A stretch of 64,000 bases of DNA from Pseudarthrobacter cellobiosi (GCF_023913755.1 NZ_JAMXBJ010000049.1:62001-126000); one strand, 5' to 3'; positions 21,854 through 32,175 are shown, counted from the stretch's first letter. Notes: generated by a model from the sequence alone, not told the origin. Made by a program: numbers and translations.

Positions 21854-23141
21854 AGTGCAGGATGTCCACCTCTTCGGCACCGTCATCGGGCGCATGGTCC
21901 GCCACGGCGCGACCACAGTGACGTTCGCATCCTCCGACGCCGGGATGGCCCGGTTCGGGATCGGATCGCGGATCCTGTCCGCCAACCTGCCACTTGGGCC
22001 CCGCCCCTCGACCCCGGAGGCGGCCACTGCGTTCTTCGGTGGACTGCTGCCGGAAGGATCTGGCAGGTCGAACCTTGCCAAACAGGCACAGGCCAGCCGC
22101 GATGATGTCTTCGCGCTGGTGTCGTATGCCGGCCGCGACGTCGCCGGTGCGATCCGCGTCGGTGGGGACCCCGAAGAACCGGCCGAATCCTATGAGGCAC
22201 TGACCGATGAGCAGGTCGCCGAGAGGTTAACCCTTATCAACGACTATGCGCTTGGTGCCGTGGGCGGCGGCGGCTCTCTGGCCGGATACCAGCCCAAAAC
22301 CACGCTTGCCCTGCTGGACGGGGTGTGGCACGCGGGGGTCGACGGCGCCGCCTCCACCCACATCCTCAAGCCGGTGGCGGGCGGAAACGAAGGCGCCCTG
22401 CACGCCGAGGCGTTCTGCCTGGAGCTTGCGCGGCGGATCGGGCTGACCACGTTCGCCAGCGACGTGCGCACCTTTGCAGGCCGGACCGTCCTCGTCCTGG
22501 AACGCTACGACCGCCGCGTCTCTGGCCGGAGCGTGGAGCGTATCCACCAAGAGGACGGCGCCCAAGCCCTTGGCCTGGCTTGGGACACGGACAGCAAGTT
22601 CGAAGGTGTCAATGCCGCCGCAAACCTGAAGAACCTCGCCGGACTTCTGCGACGACGCCGGGACATCCTCGGCGCCGGGCCCGACGACCGCGAGACGCTG
22701 CTCGCGCACACGGCCTTCAACACCGCCATCGGCAACACCGACGCCCACGCCAAGAACTTTTCCACCCTCCGAAGCCCCGACGGTGCCGTCCGGCTGGCGC
22801 CGCTCTACGACGTGTCAACGCACGCCCTGGCGCCCAACGGCCAGCTGAACATGTCCCTCCGGATCAACTCCCGCGCCTATCAGCCGTCGTTAACAATGGA
22901 GGACCTGGTTGCAGAAGGCGTCTCCTGGGGACTCGATGAACGGCATGCATGGCGCGCAGTCACCGGAACGCTCGAAGAGCTGGCGCACGCCCTCGAACAG
23001 GTCGACGGATCGGCCGTCGGGGAAAAAGTGGCACGGTACATCGGGCACGGGACGAGGAATCTTCTGGACGGCAAAGCCGCCGGGATGGGCGGCGTACACC
23101 CGTCTTTGGTCACACTCGGTCCGGTTCCTGGCTCTAGCTGA
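21846..23141 (+). CDS. hipA: HipA-family Ser/Thr kinase toxin
   Basis: Type II toxin kinase of 431 residues. E. coli HipA phosphorylates glutamyl-tRNA synthetase, causing growth arrest and persistence; the target here is unknown. The kinase parts are all visible: the Gly-rich loop GGGGSLAGYQPK (residues 140-151), whose Ser144 matches the autophosphorylation position; the ATP lysine in HILKP (Lys175); HQEDGAQALG; the catalytic loop GNTDAHAKNFS (Asp299); and the metal motif LAPLYDVS (Asp322). The protein therefore looks active. It starts at GTG 21846 inside hipB. Its 3' end overlaps the convergent broken gene by 8 bp. Confidence 0.92.
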   Translation: MAEVQDVHLFGTVIGRMVRHGATTVTFASSDAGMARFGIGSRILSANLPLGPRPSTPEAATAFFGGLLPEGSGRSNLAKQAQASRDDVFALVSYAGRDVAGAIRVGGDPEEPAESYEALTDEQVAERLTLINDYALGAVGGGGSLAGYQPKTTLALLDGVWHAGVDGAASTHILKPVAGGNEGALHAEAFCLELARRIGLTTFASDVRTFAGRTVLVLERYDRRVSGRSVERIHQEDGAQALGLAWDTDSKFEGVNAAANLKNLAGLLRRRRDILGAGPDDRETLLAHTAFNTAIGNTDAHAKNFSTLRSPDGAVRLAPLYDVSTHALAPNGQLNMSLRINSRAYQPSLTMEDLVAEGVSWGLDERHAWRAVTGTLEELAHALEQVDGSAVGEKVARYIGHGTRNLLDGKAAGMGGVHPSLVTLGPVPGSS

Positions 23142-24288
23142 GCCGGCGGTATTCATCGATCAGTGATGAAGGCACCGGCGTGACGCCAGGAAGTTCTTTG
23201 TCCCGGGTGAAATTCGGCTTGTGCAGGCGGAGCAGGGCCACGCCGTCGTGCTCCCAGCGGAATCCGGGGCTGGACAAGGCAGCCCGGTAGGCGGCGTCGA
23301 CCGTGTCCGGGTATTTCGCTGCCAGGTCCTCAAGGACGTAACCGGGAACCGTCTTGTCCTCCACATAGCCACGCAGGACTTCCGCAGCGGGGTCCTCCGC
23401 ATTGGCCGGCGGCGTACGGTGGGCTGCCTCGACCTGCCCGTAGCAGACGAGGAAGGACACACCCATCAGCGGATGATGGTAGAGCGCTACGTCGTCGGAC
23501 TCTGCCAAATCCGGCGGGAAGGAATCATCCGGTGCGATCTGTTCGGCCGCGGTCACCAGAGCGGAAGCCTTGGGATTTGCAGCGACAGACGCCTCGCTGC
23601 AAGCATCCAGGAAACCGCGGTACGCCGCGATGATGTCGGCCCCGGTACCGCTCACCATATGCGCGTCAAAGAGGTTCAGGAACGTGGTGTGGTGCTCTCC
23701 GACGATCCTGCGTCCCTGCTCGACCTTCGCCGGATTATTGAATACCAAGGTGGGAAAGCGTTTGAGCAGGGACGCCGCAAGCGTCTTGACCCCGGGGAGG
23801 TCCCGCGGGCCGAACAGGCGCATGGTCCCGCTGATCGTCCAGAGATCCCCGATGGGCACCAGACGCGTCATGACGTAGCCGCCTCGCTGGACGAAGCTGA
23901 TTGCCTCCGCCCCGGCGGTGGCGTAGGAATCGTAATCCATCTGATCGATGAGGTTATGCAGGCTAAGCCGGGCACCTTTGCGGGCATCGACGCGGAAGAC
24001 GCCGATAACATTACGCTCCCGCCAACCCTCGTAGACGAGTCGCTCATCAGGCTCAATATTCTTGTTGGTGCGCAGATAGCGGTCGAGTAGCGGCTCGCGT
24101 CCGCCCTGGTCCGGGTCATAGAGCAGCGACTCGACGGCCTCCGCCTATTGATTCTGTTCCCCACCCCCAAGCCCAGAGAAGTCTGACATGGCCTGCGAAA
24201 GACGCCGGGCGAACCCCGGTGAGGATGCGTAGACGACCAGCGCTTCCTTGAGGTTCCCCGCCCGGTCCAACAGTTCGTCGATGCCCAT
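23134..24288 (-). pseudogene. Gene of unknown function interrupted by an in-frame amber codon
   Basis: A single frame runs from ATG 24288 to a stop at 23134 (385 codons) but is broken by TAG at 24147-24145, codon 48. The first part reads MGIDELLDRAGNLKEALVVY; after the stop the frame continues with AEAVESLLYDPDQGGREPLL and stays protein-like to EYRRLS. The codon before the stop is CAA and the surroundings suggest CAG to TAG. The first ATG after the stop is at 23940 and would lose 116 residues. No family was recognised and no membrane segment seen. It starts 10 bp after the glmS stop, so it was probably cotranscribed with glmS. It could instead be a sequencing error. Confidence 0.7.
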
Positions 24289-24298
24289 CAGTCCGCGG

Positions 24299-26191
24299 CT
24301 ACTCTACGGTGACGCTCTTGGCGAGGTTGCGGGGCTGGTCCACGTCGTAGCCCTTGGCCGAGGCCAGGGCCAGGGCGAAGATCTGCAGCGGGACCGTGCT
24401 GAGCAGCGGGGCCAGCAGCGTGGGGGTTTCCGGGATGTAGAAGACGTGCTCGGCGTACGCCTTGACTGCCTCGTCGCCTTCTTCGGCGATCACAATGGTC
24501 TTGGCGCCGCGCGCCCGGACTTCCTGGATGTTGGAGACAACCTTGGCGTGCAGCGAGTCGCGGCCGCGCGGGGACGGGACCACCACAAACACGGGCTGGC
24601 CTTCCTCGATCAGCGCGATCGGGCCGTGCTTGAGCTCACCGGCGGCGAAGCCCTCGGCGTGGATGTACGCGAGCTCCTTGAGCTTCAGCGCACCTTCCAT
24701 GGCCACCGGGAAGCCGACGTGGCGGCCCAGGAACAGCACAGACTTCGCGTCCGCCATGGACACGCCGAGTTCCTTGATCTGGCCCTCGTTGTCCAGGATC
24801 CGCTGGATCTTGGCGGGGATCTTGTTCAGGTCCGCCAGGATGTCCTTGATCTCGCCCTGGAACTTGTTCCCGCGCAGCTGCGCCAGGTACAGGCCCAGCA
24901 GGTACGCCGCGGTGATCTGCGCCAGGAACGCCTTGGTGGAAGCGACGGCGATTTCCGGGCCGGCGTGCGTATAGAGCACGGCGTCGGATTCACGCGGGAT
25001 GGTGGACCCGTTGGTGTTGCAGATGGACACGGTCTTGGCGCCCTGTTCCTTGGCGTAGCGGACGGCCATCAGGGTGTCCATGGTCTCCCCGGACTGGGAG
25101 ATGGAGACGATCAGGGTGTTCTCGTCCACGATCGGGTCGCGGTAACGGAACTCGTGGGAGAGCTCCACCTCGGTGGCGATCCGGCACCAGTGCTCGATGG
25201 CGTACTTGGCCACCTGCCCGGCGTACGCGGACGTGCCGCAGGCCAGCACAATGATCTTGTCGATGTTCCTGAGCAGCTGCGGGTCAATGCGGAGCTCATC
25301 CAGGGTCAGTTTGCCGTTGACGTCCGAGCGGCCCAGCAGGGTCTGCAGCACGGCGTCGGGCTGGTCATGGATTTCCTTCTCCATGAAGGACGGGAAACCG
25401 CCCTTTTCCGCCGATTCCGGATCCCAGTCCACGTGGTATTCCTTGCCCTCGGCCGGGGCGCCGTAGAAATCGGTGATCTCCACCGTGTCCGCGGTGATGG
25501 TGACAATCTGGTCCTGGCCCAGCTCCACCGCGCGGCGGGTGTAATCGATGAACCCGGACACGTCCGAGCCCAGGAAGTTTTCGCCCTCGCCCAGGCCCAC
25601 CACCAGGGGTGAGTTACGGCGGGCGGCAACCACAACGTCGGGCTGGTCCGCGTGGACCGCCAGCAGCGTGAAAGCACCCTCAAGGCGCTGGCAGGCGAGC
25701 TGCATGGCCTCCGTCAGGCCGCCGTCGGACGCCACACCACCCAGCTTGTTGCGGAAGATATCGCCCAGCAGCACGGCCGCGACCTCGGTGTCGGTCTCGG
25801 ACTCGAAGGCGTAGCCCTTGGCCACGAGCTCCAGCTTGAGCTCGGCGAAGTTCTCGATGATGCCGTTGTGGATCAGGGCCAGCTTGCCGCCGTCGGCCAG
25901 GTGCGGGTGCGCGTTCTGGTCCGTGGGGCCGCCGTGCGTGGCCCAGCGGGTGTGGCCGATACCGGTGAACGTCTCCGGCAGCGGGTGCGCCTCCAACTCG
26001 GCGAGGAGGTTGCTCAGCTTGCCTGACTTCTTCCGGGACTCGATGGCACCTTGCGAGACCACCGCAACCCCCGCAGAGTCATAACCCCGGTACTCCAGAC
26101 GGCGCAATCCTTCAAGGACTACATCCAACGCACTGTGACCGGCATTCACACGGCCAGCAGAATGGCCCACATATCCCACGATTCCACACAT
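24299..26191 (-). CDS. glmS: Glutamine--fructose-6-phosphate aminotransferase (isomerizing)
   Basis: Makes glucosamine 6-phosphate, the entry point to UDP-GlcNAc for peptidoglycan (and for MshA here). The protein has 630 residues. It begins [15 protein letters not shown], whose Cys becomes the N-terminal glutaminase nucleophile after Met removal. [20 protein letters not shown] belongs to the glutaminase domain. Two SIS domains follow, with [13 protein letters not shown] and [12 protein letters not shown]. The C-terminus ends [13 protein letters not shown] as in the family. The frame stays open to 26434, but the catalytic Cys fixes the start at 26191. The next enzyme of the path, glmM, is encoded 2.4 kb upstream on the same strand. 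Confidence 0.97.
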   Translation of the reverse strand: MCGIVGYVGHSAGRVNAGHSALDVVLEGLRRLEYRGYDSAGVAVVSQGAIESRKKSGKLSNLLAELEAHPLPETFTGIGHTRWATHGGPTDQNAHPHLADGGKLALIHNGIIENFAELKLELVAKGYAFESETDTEVAAVLLGDIFRNKLGGVASDGGLTEAMQLACQRLEGAFTLLAVHADQPDVVVAARRNSPLVVGLGEGENFLGSDVSGFIDYTRRAVELGQDQIVTITADTVEITDFYGAPAEGKEYHVDWDPESAEKGGFPSFMEKEIHDQPDAVLQTLLGRSDVNGKLTLDELRIDPQLLRNIDKIIVLACGTSAYAGQVAKYAIEHWCRIATEVELSHEFRYRDPIVDENTLIVSISQSGETMDTLMAVRYAKEQGAKTVSICNTNGSTIPRESDAVLYTHAGPEIAVASTKAFLAQITAAYLLGLYLAQLRGNKFQGEIKDILADLNKIPAKIQRILDNEGQIKELGVSMADAKSVLFLGRHVGFPVAMEGALKLKELAYIHAEGFAAGELKHGPIALIEEGQPVFVVVPSPRGRDSLHAKVVSNIQEVRARGAKTIVIAEEGDEAVKAYAEHVFYIPETPTLLAPLLSTVPLQIFALALASAKGYDVDQPRNLAKSVTVE

Positions 26192-26279
26192 GGGCTCCAG
26201 CTTATCGGCAGCCGGGTTGAGATCTAAACTTAGCGTGCTCCATTTCGCTCTCAGCCGCGCGAGGGGCAGAATCTCTAAG

Positions 26280-27245
26280 GTGACTTTGCAACGCAATGAA
26301 GCGAACGGTGACGGTGTCTCCCCGTTCGTTGAGCTGGACCGCCAGACCTGGTCCCGGCTCGCCGCCCAGATGGAGCAGCCCCTTAACGAAGAGGACATTG
26401 TCCGTCTGCGTGGCCTCGGCGATCCCCTGGACATGAAGGAGATCCGCGAGGTCTACCTGCCCCTGTCGCGGCTCCTGCACCTTTACGTGGAGGCCGCGGG
26501 CCAGCTTCATTCGGCCACCACCACCTTCCTGGGAGAGCAGACCCAGCGCACTCCGTTTGTCATCGGCGTGGCCGGCTCGGTGGCCGTGGGAAAGTCCACC
26601 ATCGCCCGCGTGCTCCGGGAGATGCTGCGGCGCTGGCCCGGCACGCCGAACGTTGAACTGATCACCACAGACGGATTCCTCTACCCCCTGGCCGAGCTCA
26701 AGCGGCGCCAGCTGCTGGAACGCAAGGGCTTCCCCGAGTCGTACGACCGCCGCGCGCTGCTGCGTTTTGTGAGCGAGATAAAGGGCGGCGCGGAGGAAGT
26801 CCGGGCACCCTGGTACTCCCACGTCACCTATGACATCGTGCCGGACAAGGAAGTGGTGGTCCGGCGCCCGGACGTGCTGATTGTGGAGGGCCTGAACGTG
26901 CTGGCCCCCGCCCGCCCGCGCCACGATGGCAAGCAGGGGCTGGCGCTGAGCGACTTCTTCGACTTCTCCATCTATGTGGACGCCAAAACCTCCTACATTG
27001 AGGAGTGGTACGTGGAGCGGTTCCGCAAGCTCCAGAGCACCGCGTTCGCGCAGCCGGAGTCCTACTTCCACCGCTATGCGACACTGTCCGAGGCCGAAGC
27101 GGAGACCACTGCCCGGGACATCTGGAAGCGCATCAACGAGCCCAACCTGGAGGAAAACGTCCTCCCCACCCGTGGCCGCGCCCAGCTGGTTCTGACCAAG
27201 GACGCGGACCACTCCATCCGCCGCATGCTCCTGAGGAAGGTTTAA
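26280..27245 (+). CDS. coaA: Pantothenate kinase, type I
   Basis: Phosphorylates pantothenate, the first and regulated step of CoA synthesis. The protein has 321 residues. It contains the PanK signature P-loop [12 protein letters not shown] (residues 96-107), [29 protein letters not shown] and the CoA/pantothenate region [21 protein letters not shown] at 26280 is chosen because homology ([10 protein letters not shown]) starts shortly after. The frame extends to 26190 into the divergent glmS 5' end. The start has no well-spaced Shine-Dalgarno sequence, so leaderless translation is possible. Divergent glmS and coaA share an 88-bp promoter region. Confidence 0.92.
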   Translation: MTLQRNEANGDGVSPFVELDRQTWSRLAAQMEQPLNEEDIVRLRGLGDPLDMKEIREVYLPLSRLLHLYVEAAGQLHSATTTFLGEQTQRTPFVIGVAGSVAVGKSTIARVLREMLRRWPGTPNVELITTDGFLYPLAELKRRQLLERKGFPESYDRRALLRFVSEIKGGAEEVRAPWYSHVTYDIVPDKEVVVRRPDVLIVEGLNVLAPARPRHDGKQGLALSDFFDFSIYVDAKTSYIEEWYVERFRKLQSTAFAQPESYFHRYATLSEAEAETTARDIWKRINEPNLEENVLPTRGRAQLVLTKDADHSIRRMLLRKV

Positions 27246-27250
27246 CACAC

Positions 27251-28123
27251 GTGTGCCACAGCTGCGTGGCAGGCGGCGTCCACTCTGGGGCCAGCCGCCG
27301 GTCCTTCGCCCGCTTCCTCGCCGCCGGGGCCGGACTGACTGTCCTGGCAGCGTGCACGCCGGAGGCACCGGCCGGGGTGGCGCTGTCGTCGTCCTCCCTT
27401 GCCCCATCGGCGACCTCCGCGTCCCCCTCCCCTGTAGCGGTCCCCTCAGTGGAAAGCACGACGGCGGCCGCTGAGCCGCCCGCGCAGGTTCCCGCATCGC
27501 CGTCGGGAGCACTGCCCCGTCAGTTCTCGCTGACCGATCCGGCCAGCCCGTGGCTGGTGGTCAACAAACACCGTCCACTGGCGCCAGCGGACTACCTTCC
27601 GGCGGATCTGGTCCAGCCCAACGTCCCGCTGGCTGTTTCCGGCGAGGCAGCCCTGCTGAACAGCACGACGGCGGCTGCCGCGGAAGCGATGTTCGCCGCG
27701 GCCGCTCTGGACGGCGTGAGCATGACGCTGGCGAGCGGATACCGCTCTTATGGCACGCAGGTGGCAACGTACAACGGTTACGTGGCGGCCCGCGGCCTGG
27801 CCGATGCCGATACAGCCAGCGCCCGGCCCGGTTACTCGGAACACCAGACCGGCTGGTCGTTCGACATCGGCGACGGCGGCGGGGCGTGCGGCTTCCAGCC
27901 ATGCTTCGCGGATCAGCCGGCGGCCGTATGGGCGAAGGCGAACGGCCACCGCTTCGGATTTGTGGTGCGGTATCCATGGATGTTCCACCCGATCACCGGC
28001 TACTACTACGAGCCGTGGCACCTGCGGTACATCGGAGTGGAGACCGCCGCCGACATGGCGAACCGGGGCATCAGCACCGTGGAGGAGTACTTCGGGGTGG
28101 AAGCCGCTCCCGGTTACCCCTGA
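27251..28123 (+). CDS. D-alanyl-D-alanine carboxypeptidase (M15B/VanY type), Tat lipoprotein
   Basis: Zinc D,D-carboxypeptidase of 290 residues that trims the terminal D-Ala of peptidoglycan stems outside the membrane. The N-terminus has a twin-arginine signal ASRRSFARFLAAGAG (Arg16-Arg17) ending in a lipobox LAAC (Cys35). A Ser/Pro/Ala-rich linker follows (about 40-90). The catalytic part has GYRSYGTQ, the metal motif SARPGYSEHQTGWSFDIGD and EPWHLRYIG. The frame extends back to 27005 inside coaA. GTG 27251 is chosen because it places the signal peptide at the N-terminus and lies 5 bp after the coaA stop, suggesting an operon. Confidence 0.88.
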   Translation: MCHSCVAGGVHSGASRRSFARFLAAGAGLTVLAACTPEAPAGVALSSSSLAPSATSASPSPVAVPSVESTTAAAEPPAQVPASPSGALPRQFSLTDPASPWLVVNKHRPLAPADYLPADLVQPNVPLAVSGEAALLNSTTAAAAEAMFAAAALDGVSMTLASGYRSYGTQVATYNGYVAARGLADADTASARPGYSEHQTGWSFDIGDGGGACGFQPCFADQPAAVWAKANGHRFGFVVRYPWMFHPITGYYYEPWHLRYIGVETAADMANRGISTVEEYFGVEAAPGYP

Positions 28124-28188
28124 ACACCGTGCTGATGTGTTGCAGGGGCGTCATCCCCTGTTAACGGCGATGCGCTAGCTTGGTAATC

Positions 28189-28578
28189 ATGCTGACAGGA
28201 TTCAAGAATTTCATTATGAGGGGCAATGTCGTTGACCTTGCCGTAGCCGTTGTGATGGGTGCCGCATTCAGCTCCGTCGTGACCTCTATCGTCCAGGGCC
28301 TGCTGACGCCCCTGATCGGACGTCTGTTCAGTGCCAAGGGCGTTGAAGAGATGCAGTGGGAGGGATTCATGTATGGGTCCGTCATCTCCTCCATCATTTC
28401 TTTCGTGCTGGTGGCCGCCTCCATCTACTTCGTGGTGGTACTTCCCATGAACCACATGATCGAGCTCCGTAACCGCAAGCTGGGAATCAACAAGGACGTC
28501 AAGGAAGAGGCTGCGGAAGACCCGCAGATCGCCCTGCTTACCGAAATCCGGGATGCGCTGAAGGTCAGCGACCGCTGA
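28189..28578 (+). CDS. mscL: Large-conductance mechanosensitive channel
   Basis: Homopentameric inner-membrane channel that releases solutes under hypo-osmotic shock. It has 129 residues. TM1 starts with FKNFIMRGNVVDLAVAVVMG, and TM2 is in SIISFVLVAASIYFVVVLP. A charged C-terminal helix follows (NRKLGINKDVKEEAAEDPQ). ATG 28189 (MLTGFKNF) is chosen; a TTG at 28180 is in frame but not needed. A strong terminator follows directly. Its proximity to trehalose synthesis genes elsewhere in the window is thematically consistent (osmotic stress), but they are not in one operon. Confidence 0.95.
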   Translation: MLTGFKNFIMRGNVVDLAVAVVMGAAFSSVVTSIVQGLLTPLIGRLFSAKGVEEMQWEGFMYGSVISSIISFVLVAASIYFVVVLPMNHMIELRNRKLGINKDVKEEAAEDPQIALLTEIRDALKVSDR

Positions 28579-28585
28579 CCAAGGA

Positions 28586-28625
28586 GAATGGCCAGTCTCC
28601 CTGCGGAGGCCGGCCATTCTTTTTT
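28586..28625 (+). terminator. Rho-independent terminator after mscL
   Basis: Stem GAATGGCC (28586-28593) / GGCCATTC (28612-28619), with a secondary inner stem, followed by TTTTTT. It lies 8 bp after the mscL stop and 14 bp before the glmM stop, so it may partly serve both convergent genes. Confidence 0.9.
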
Positions 28626-28638
28626 GGTGCTTTCCGGG

Positions 28639-30000
28639 TCAGTCCGCCACGAGCTCGAGGGCAAGTTGGGTCCTGACCACCTGGGCAAGGCGCTCGGCGA
28701 CGGACTGGGCCGTGGCTTCGTCGCCGGCCTCCACCATGACCCGGACAACGGGTTCGGTGCCGGAGGGCCGCAGCAGGACCCGTCCGGTGTCGCCAAGCTC
28801 CGCCTCGGCTAGGGCCACGGCCGCCGTCAGTGCCTCAGAGCTGCCCACGCGGGTGCGGTCCACGCCCCTGACGTTGATCAATGTCTGAGGAAGCTTGGTC
28901 ATCACGGTGGCCAGTTCCTTGAGCGGCCGGCCTGTCAGGGCGACCTGCGCAGCCAGTTGGAGCCCGGTGAGGACGCCGTCGCCTGTAGTGGCGTAGTCAG
29001 CGAAGATCACGTGGCCGGACTGCTCGCCGCCGAGGTTGTATCCGCCGTCGCGCATCTCCTCAAGGACATAGCGGTCCCCGACGCCCGTTTCGCGGATGGT
29101 GATGCCTGCCTCGCGCAGTGCGATCTTGAGGCCGAGGTTGCTCATGACAGTGGCCACCAGGACGTCGTCGATGAGTTTGCCTGAGGCTTTGAGGGCGACG
29201 GCCAGGATTGCCATGATCTGGTCGCCGTCCACTTCGGTGCCTTCGTGGTCCACGGCGAGGCAGCGGTCGGCGTCGCCGTCGTGGGCGATGCCGAGGTCGG
29301 CTCCGTGCTTCAGGACCGCGGCCTTGAGCGGGCCCAGGTGTGTGGACCCGACGCCGTCGTTGATGTTGTGGCCGTCCGGCTCGGCGCCGATCACGATGAC
29401 GTCAGCGCCGGCGTCCTTGAAGACCTGGGGTGAGCAGCCGCTGGCGGCGCCGTGGGCGCAGTCCAGCACTACCTTCAGCCCGTCCAGTCGGTGCGGGAGG
29501 GTGCGCAGGAGGTGCACAATGTAGCGGTCCTCGGCGTCCGAGAAGCGCTGGATCCTGCCCACGTCGCTGCCGACCGGCCGCACGGGTTCCTTGCTCATCT
29601 GTTCTTCGATGGCGTTCTCGACATCGTCGGGGAGCTTCTGGCCGCCGCGGGCGAAGAACTTAATGCCGTTGTCCGGTGCCGGATTGTGAGAGGCCGAGAT
29701 CATGACGCCGAAGTCAGCGTCTAGGTCTGCCACGAGGTAGGCCGCGGCCGGCGTCGGGAGAACACCGGCGTCATAAACATCAATACCGGAACTGGACAGC
29801 CCTGCCTCGACGGCGGCGGCGATGAATTCCCCGCTGGCACGGGGGTCGCGCGCCACCACGGCGCGGGGCCGCGTGCCGTTGGTATTGCGGTCATGACCAA
29901 GCACGACGGCGGCCGCCTGGGCCAGGTTCATCGCCAGCTCGGCAGTCAACAGGCCGTTAGCAAGGCCCCGGACACCATCTGTTCCAAATAATCTAGACAT
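28639..30000 (-). CDS. glmM: Phosphoglucosamine mutase
   Basis: Converts glucosamine 6-phosphate to glucosamine 1-phosphate for UDP-GlcNAc synthesis. It has 453 residues. It begins [16 protein letters not shown], carries the active-site phosphoserine loop [17 protein letters not shown], the metal site [13 protein letters not shown], the sugar loop [10 protein letters not shown] and the phosphate-binding [20 protein letters not shown] 30000 is chosen over an in-frame TTG at 30009. It follows rpsI and rplM on the same strand after a terminator, the usual actinobacterial order. Confidence 0.97.
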   Translation of the reverse strand: MSRLFGTDGVRGLANGLLTAELAMNLAQAAAVVLGHDRNTNGTRPRAVVARDPRASGEFIAAAVEAGLSSSGIDVYDAGVLPTPAAAYLVADLDADFGVMISASHNPAPDNGIKFFARGGQKLPDDVENAIEEQMSKEPVRPVGSDVGRIQRFSDAEDRYIVHLLRTLPHRLDGLKVVLDCAHGAASGCSPQVFKDAGADVIVIGAEPDGHNINDGVGSTHLGPLKAAVLKHGADLGIAHDGDADRCLAVDHEGTEVDGDQIMAILAVALKASGKLIDDVLVATVMSNLGLKIALREAGITIRETGVGDRYVLEEMRDGGYNLGGEQSGHVIFADYATTGDGVLTGLQLAAQVALTGRPLKELATVMTKLPQTLINVRGVDRTRVGSSEALTAAVALAEAELGDTGRVLLRPSGTEPVVRVMVEAGDEATAQSVAERLAQVVRTQLALELVAD

Positions 30001-30083
30001 CGTGGACAAGTCTAGAGGATGGGGCGAAGGGAGCTTGAACCGGCTGGTCAGCGGGCCGCCAGCTTTGCTGAGCGGAGCGACGT

Positions 30084-30124
30084 ATTAAAGGCAGAAGCCC
30101 GCCCCACCAACGGTGGGACGGGCT
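30084..30124 (-). terminator. Terminator after rpsI
   Basis: On the minus strand, 13-bp stem AGCCCGTCCCACC / GGTGGGGCGGGCT with one mismatch and a 3-nt loop, followed by TCTGCCTTTAAT. It lies 16 bp beyond the rpsI stop and separates rplM-rpsI from glmM. Confidence 0.8.
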
Positions 30125-30139
30125 CCTGTGTAAGCGGAT

Positions 30140-30646
30140 TTAGCGCTTGGAGTACTGCTGAGCCTTACGGGCCTTCTTGAGACCGGCCTTCTTACGCTCG
30201 ATGACGCGTGCGTCACGGCGCAGGTAACCGGCCTTCTTCAGGGTGGCTCGGTTGTTCTCGGTGTCGATCTCGTTCAGTGAACGGGCGATGCCGAGGCGCA
30301 GGGCACCGGCCTGGCCGGAGATGCCGCCACCGTGGATGCGGGCAATAACGTCGTAGGCGCCATCAAGATCAAGGATCTTGAAGGGCTCGTTGACGTCCTG
30401 CTGGTGCAGCTTGTTCGGGAAGTAGTTGTCCAGCGCGCGGCCGTTGATGGTCCACTTGCCTGTACCGGGCACGATGCGTACGCGGGCAACAGCTTCCTTG
30501 CGACGGCCAACTGCGGCGCCGGCAACGGTCAGTGCCGGGCGTTCCTTCTTCGGCGCTTCTGCTTCCGCAGGACCGCTCTCCGAGGTGTAGCTGGTCGGGT
30601 TTTCCTCAGCCACAACGGCCTCGGTGGTCTCTTCGTTCTGAGCCAC
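30140..30646 (-). CDS. rpsI: 30S ribosomal protein S9
   Basis: S9 of 168 residues. The conserved part begins at about residue 45 with [15 protein letters not shown] and ends [12 protein letters not shown], whose C-terminal basic tail contacts the P-site tRNA. The N-terminal extension of about 40 residues, rich in Glu, Ala and Pro, is usual in actinobacteria. The start is GTG at 30646 with AAGGAGA 5-6 nt upstream. It is second in an rplM-rpsI operon. Confidence 0.97.
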   Translation of the reverse strand: MAQNEETTEAVVAEENPTSYTSESGPAEAEAPKKERPALTVAGAAVGRRKEAVARVRIVPGTGKWTINGRALDNYFPNKLHQQDVNEPFKILDLDGAYDVIARIHGGGISGQAGALRLGIARSLNEIDTENNRATLKKAGYLRRDARVIERKKAGLKKARKAQQYSKR

Positions 30647-30684
30647 GATTCTCCTTGTATAGATAAGTTGTTTGGTGGCCAGGA

Positions 30685-31128
30685 CTACTGGGCGACCTGG
30701 GAAATTTCGAACGTCTTGGGCTGCTGGGCGGCGTGCGGGTGCTCTGCACCGCGGTACACCTTCAGCTTGCCCAGCTGCTGTGCAGCGAGGGAGTTCTTAG
30801 GGAGCATGCCCTTGATGGCCTTCTCAACGGCGCGGACCGGGTTGGATTCCAGGAGTTCCGCGTAGTTGACGGAAGTCAGGCCGCCCGGGTAACCAGAGTG
30901 GCGGTATGCGCGCTTCTGCTCCAGCTTGGCGCCGGTCAGGGCTACCTTCTCAGCGTTGATGATGATGACGAAATCGCCCATGTCCATGTGGGACGCAAAG
31001 GTGGCCTTGTGCTTGCCGCGCAGCAGGATTGCGGTCTGGCTCGCGAGACGACCAAGGACAACGTCTGTGGCGTCAATGACGTGCCACTGGCGGTTGATAT
31101 CGCCGGGCTTCGGGGTGTACGTACGCAC
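30685..31128 (-). CDS. rplM: 50S ribosomal protein L13
   Basis: L13 of 147 residues, the standard length, starting at the GTG of [15 protein letters not shown]. The frame is open to 31173, which would add 15 residues. GTG 31128 is preferred because GAGG lies about 8 nt before it and the family starts there. [33 protein letters not shown] and [14 protein letters not shown] are typical. It heads the rplM-rpsI unit. Confidence 0.96.
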   Translation of the reverse strand: MRTYTPKPGDINRQWHVIDATDVVLGRLASQTAILLRGKHKATFASHMDMGDFVIIINAEKVALTGAKLEQKRAYRHSGYPGGLTSVNYAELLESNPVRAVEKAIKGMLPKNSLAAQQLGKLKVYRGAEHPHAAQQPKTFEISQVAQ

Positions 31129-31425
31129 GGTTTTTGCCTCGTTCTTGTTCTGGCGTTCTTGTTTAGGTGTCACTCAAGCGTGTGCACCTACTATCTATGC
31201 GCTACCGGAACAGAGGTGAGGGCTCCATGTAACCAGTCATCCTGAAGTCCCGAATGTGCTCGTTGAGTAGTTATCCTGCAACCGGATTCTCAAGCGGGCA
31301 CGCATCATCGAGAAAGGACACGCACAACGACTACCAATGTTAGCTTGAACCGGGCCTCAGGGTCAAAATGGGGTAGCCGGACACTCATCCATCAATCCGC
31401 CGGCCCGACGTAAGCAGGGGATGCA
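31129..31425. other. Non-coding divergent spacer between rplM and the Tad region
   Basis: About 300 bp with no supported gene. It must hold the minus-strand rplM promoter and any plus-strand promoter of the prepilin peptidase gene. No unambiguous promoter was recognised. AGGGG (31416-31420) is the likely ribosome binding site of the peptidase gene. This is the left boundary of the Tad island. Confidence 0.6.
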
Positions 31426-32091
31426 GTGACTTCTTGGGGCGACGCTGGCTCAGCAGGACCGCTGTTAGTGGCCGCCATTGGCCTCTTGGGACTCATTCTC
31501 TCACCGTTGGCCGAGCTGCTCATTGCCAGACTTCTCCCCCGCGTTGGCCCGATGCCTGGCATGCGCGCAAGGATCACGACGGCGGCGATCACCGCCACCC
31601 TCTTCGCTGCCTTCGCATTCCGGTTCGGCGTCGCCCCAGGATTGCCGGCATTCCTCCTCCTCGCTGTTCTTGGTGTGCAGCTGGCGAGAATTGACGTCTC
31701 GCTCCATTTGCTGCCGAACCCTTTGGTTCTTTCCCTCTTAGTAGGCGGTCTTGGGTGCCTTCTTGCGGCAACGTTGGGTGGGCATCTCTGGGCTGACCTC
31801 GTTCGCGGAATGGCCGGCGCTGCAATTCTCTTTGTCATCTACCTGATTTTGGCGTTAATTTCGCCTGCGGGCTTGGGAATGGGCGACGTCAAGCTCGCTG
31901 CTCCAGTTGGCCTCTACTTGGGGTACCTAGGTTGGAGCCAACTCCTATATGGAGGACTGCTGGGGTTCATTCTGAACGGCCTTGTTACCGTGCTTGTGGT
32001 GGCACGAAACCGCAAAGAACGCACGTCAGAGGTGGCTCATGGGCCGTCGATGATCGGCGCCGCCATCGGTAGCGGGCTTTTGTTTTTCTAG
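31426..32091 (+). CDS. tadV: Prepilin peptidase of type IVb (Tad) pilus, A24 family
   Basis: Integral membrane aspartic peptidase of 221 residues, expected to cleave Flp pilins and TadE-type pseudopilins after Gly. About six to seven hydrophobic segments are visible. The two catalytic aspartates are seen in LARIDVSLHLLPN and in GLGMGDVKLAAP, the family GxGD motif. It lacks the N-terminal zinc/methylase domain of PilD-type enzymes, as expected for TadV/CpaA. The start is GTG 31426. It is the only prepilin peptidase gene in the window and would have to serve both Tad clusters unless another lies elsewhere. Confidence 0.88.
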   Translation: MTSWGDAGSAGPLLVAAIGLLGLILSPLAELLIARLLPRVGPMPGMRARITTAAITATLFAAFAFRFGVAPGLPAFLLLAVLGVQLARIDVSLHLLPNPLVLSLLVGGLGCLLAATLGGHLWADLVRGMAGAAILFVIYLILALISPAGLGMGDVKLAAPVGLYLGYLGWSQLLYGGLLGFILNGLVTVLVVARNRKERTSEVAHGPSMIGAAIGSGLLFF

Positions 32092-32175
32092 TCCTGGGAT
32101 CGGACAAAACCGCAATCCTAAGCTGCCCGCGCAGCAGTAATCCAAGTAGCCGCGCATGGATGCGTCCACCTAGCT

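Noticed and set aside
27005..27250. Upstream extension of the carboxypeptidase frame
   Set aside because: It lies inside coaA in another frame and would bury the signal peptide.
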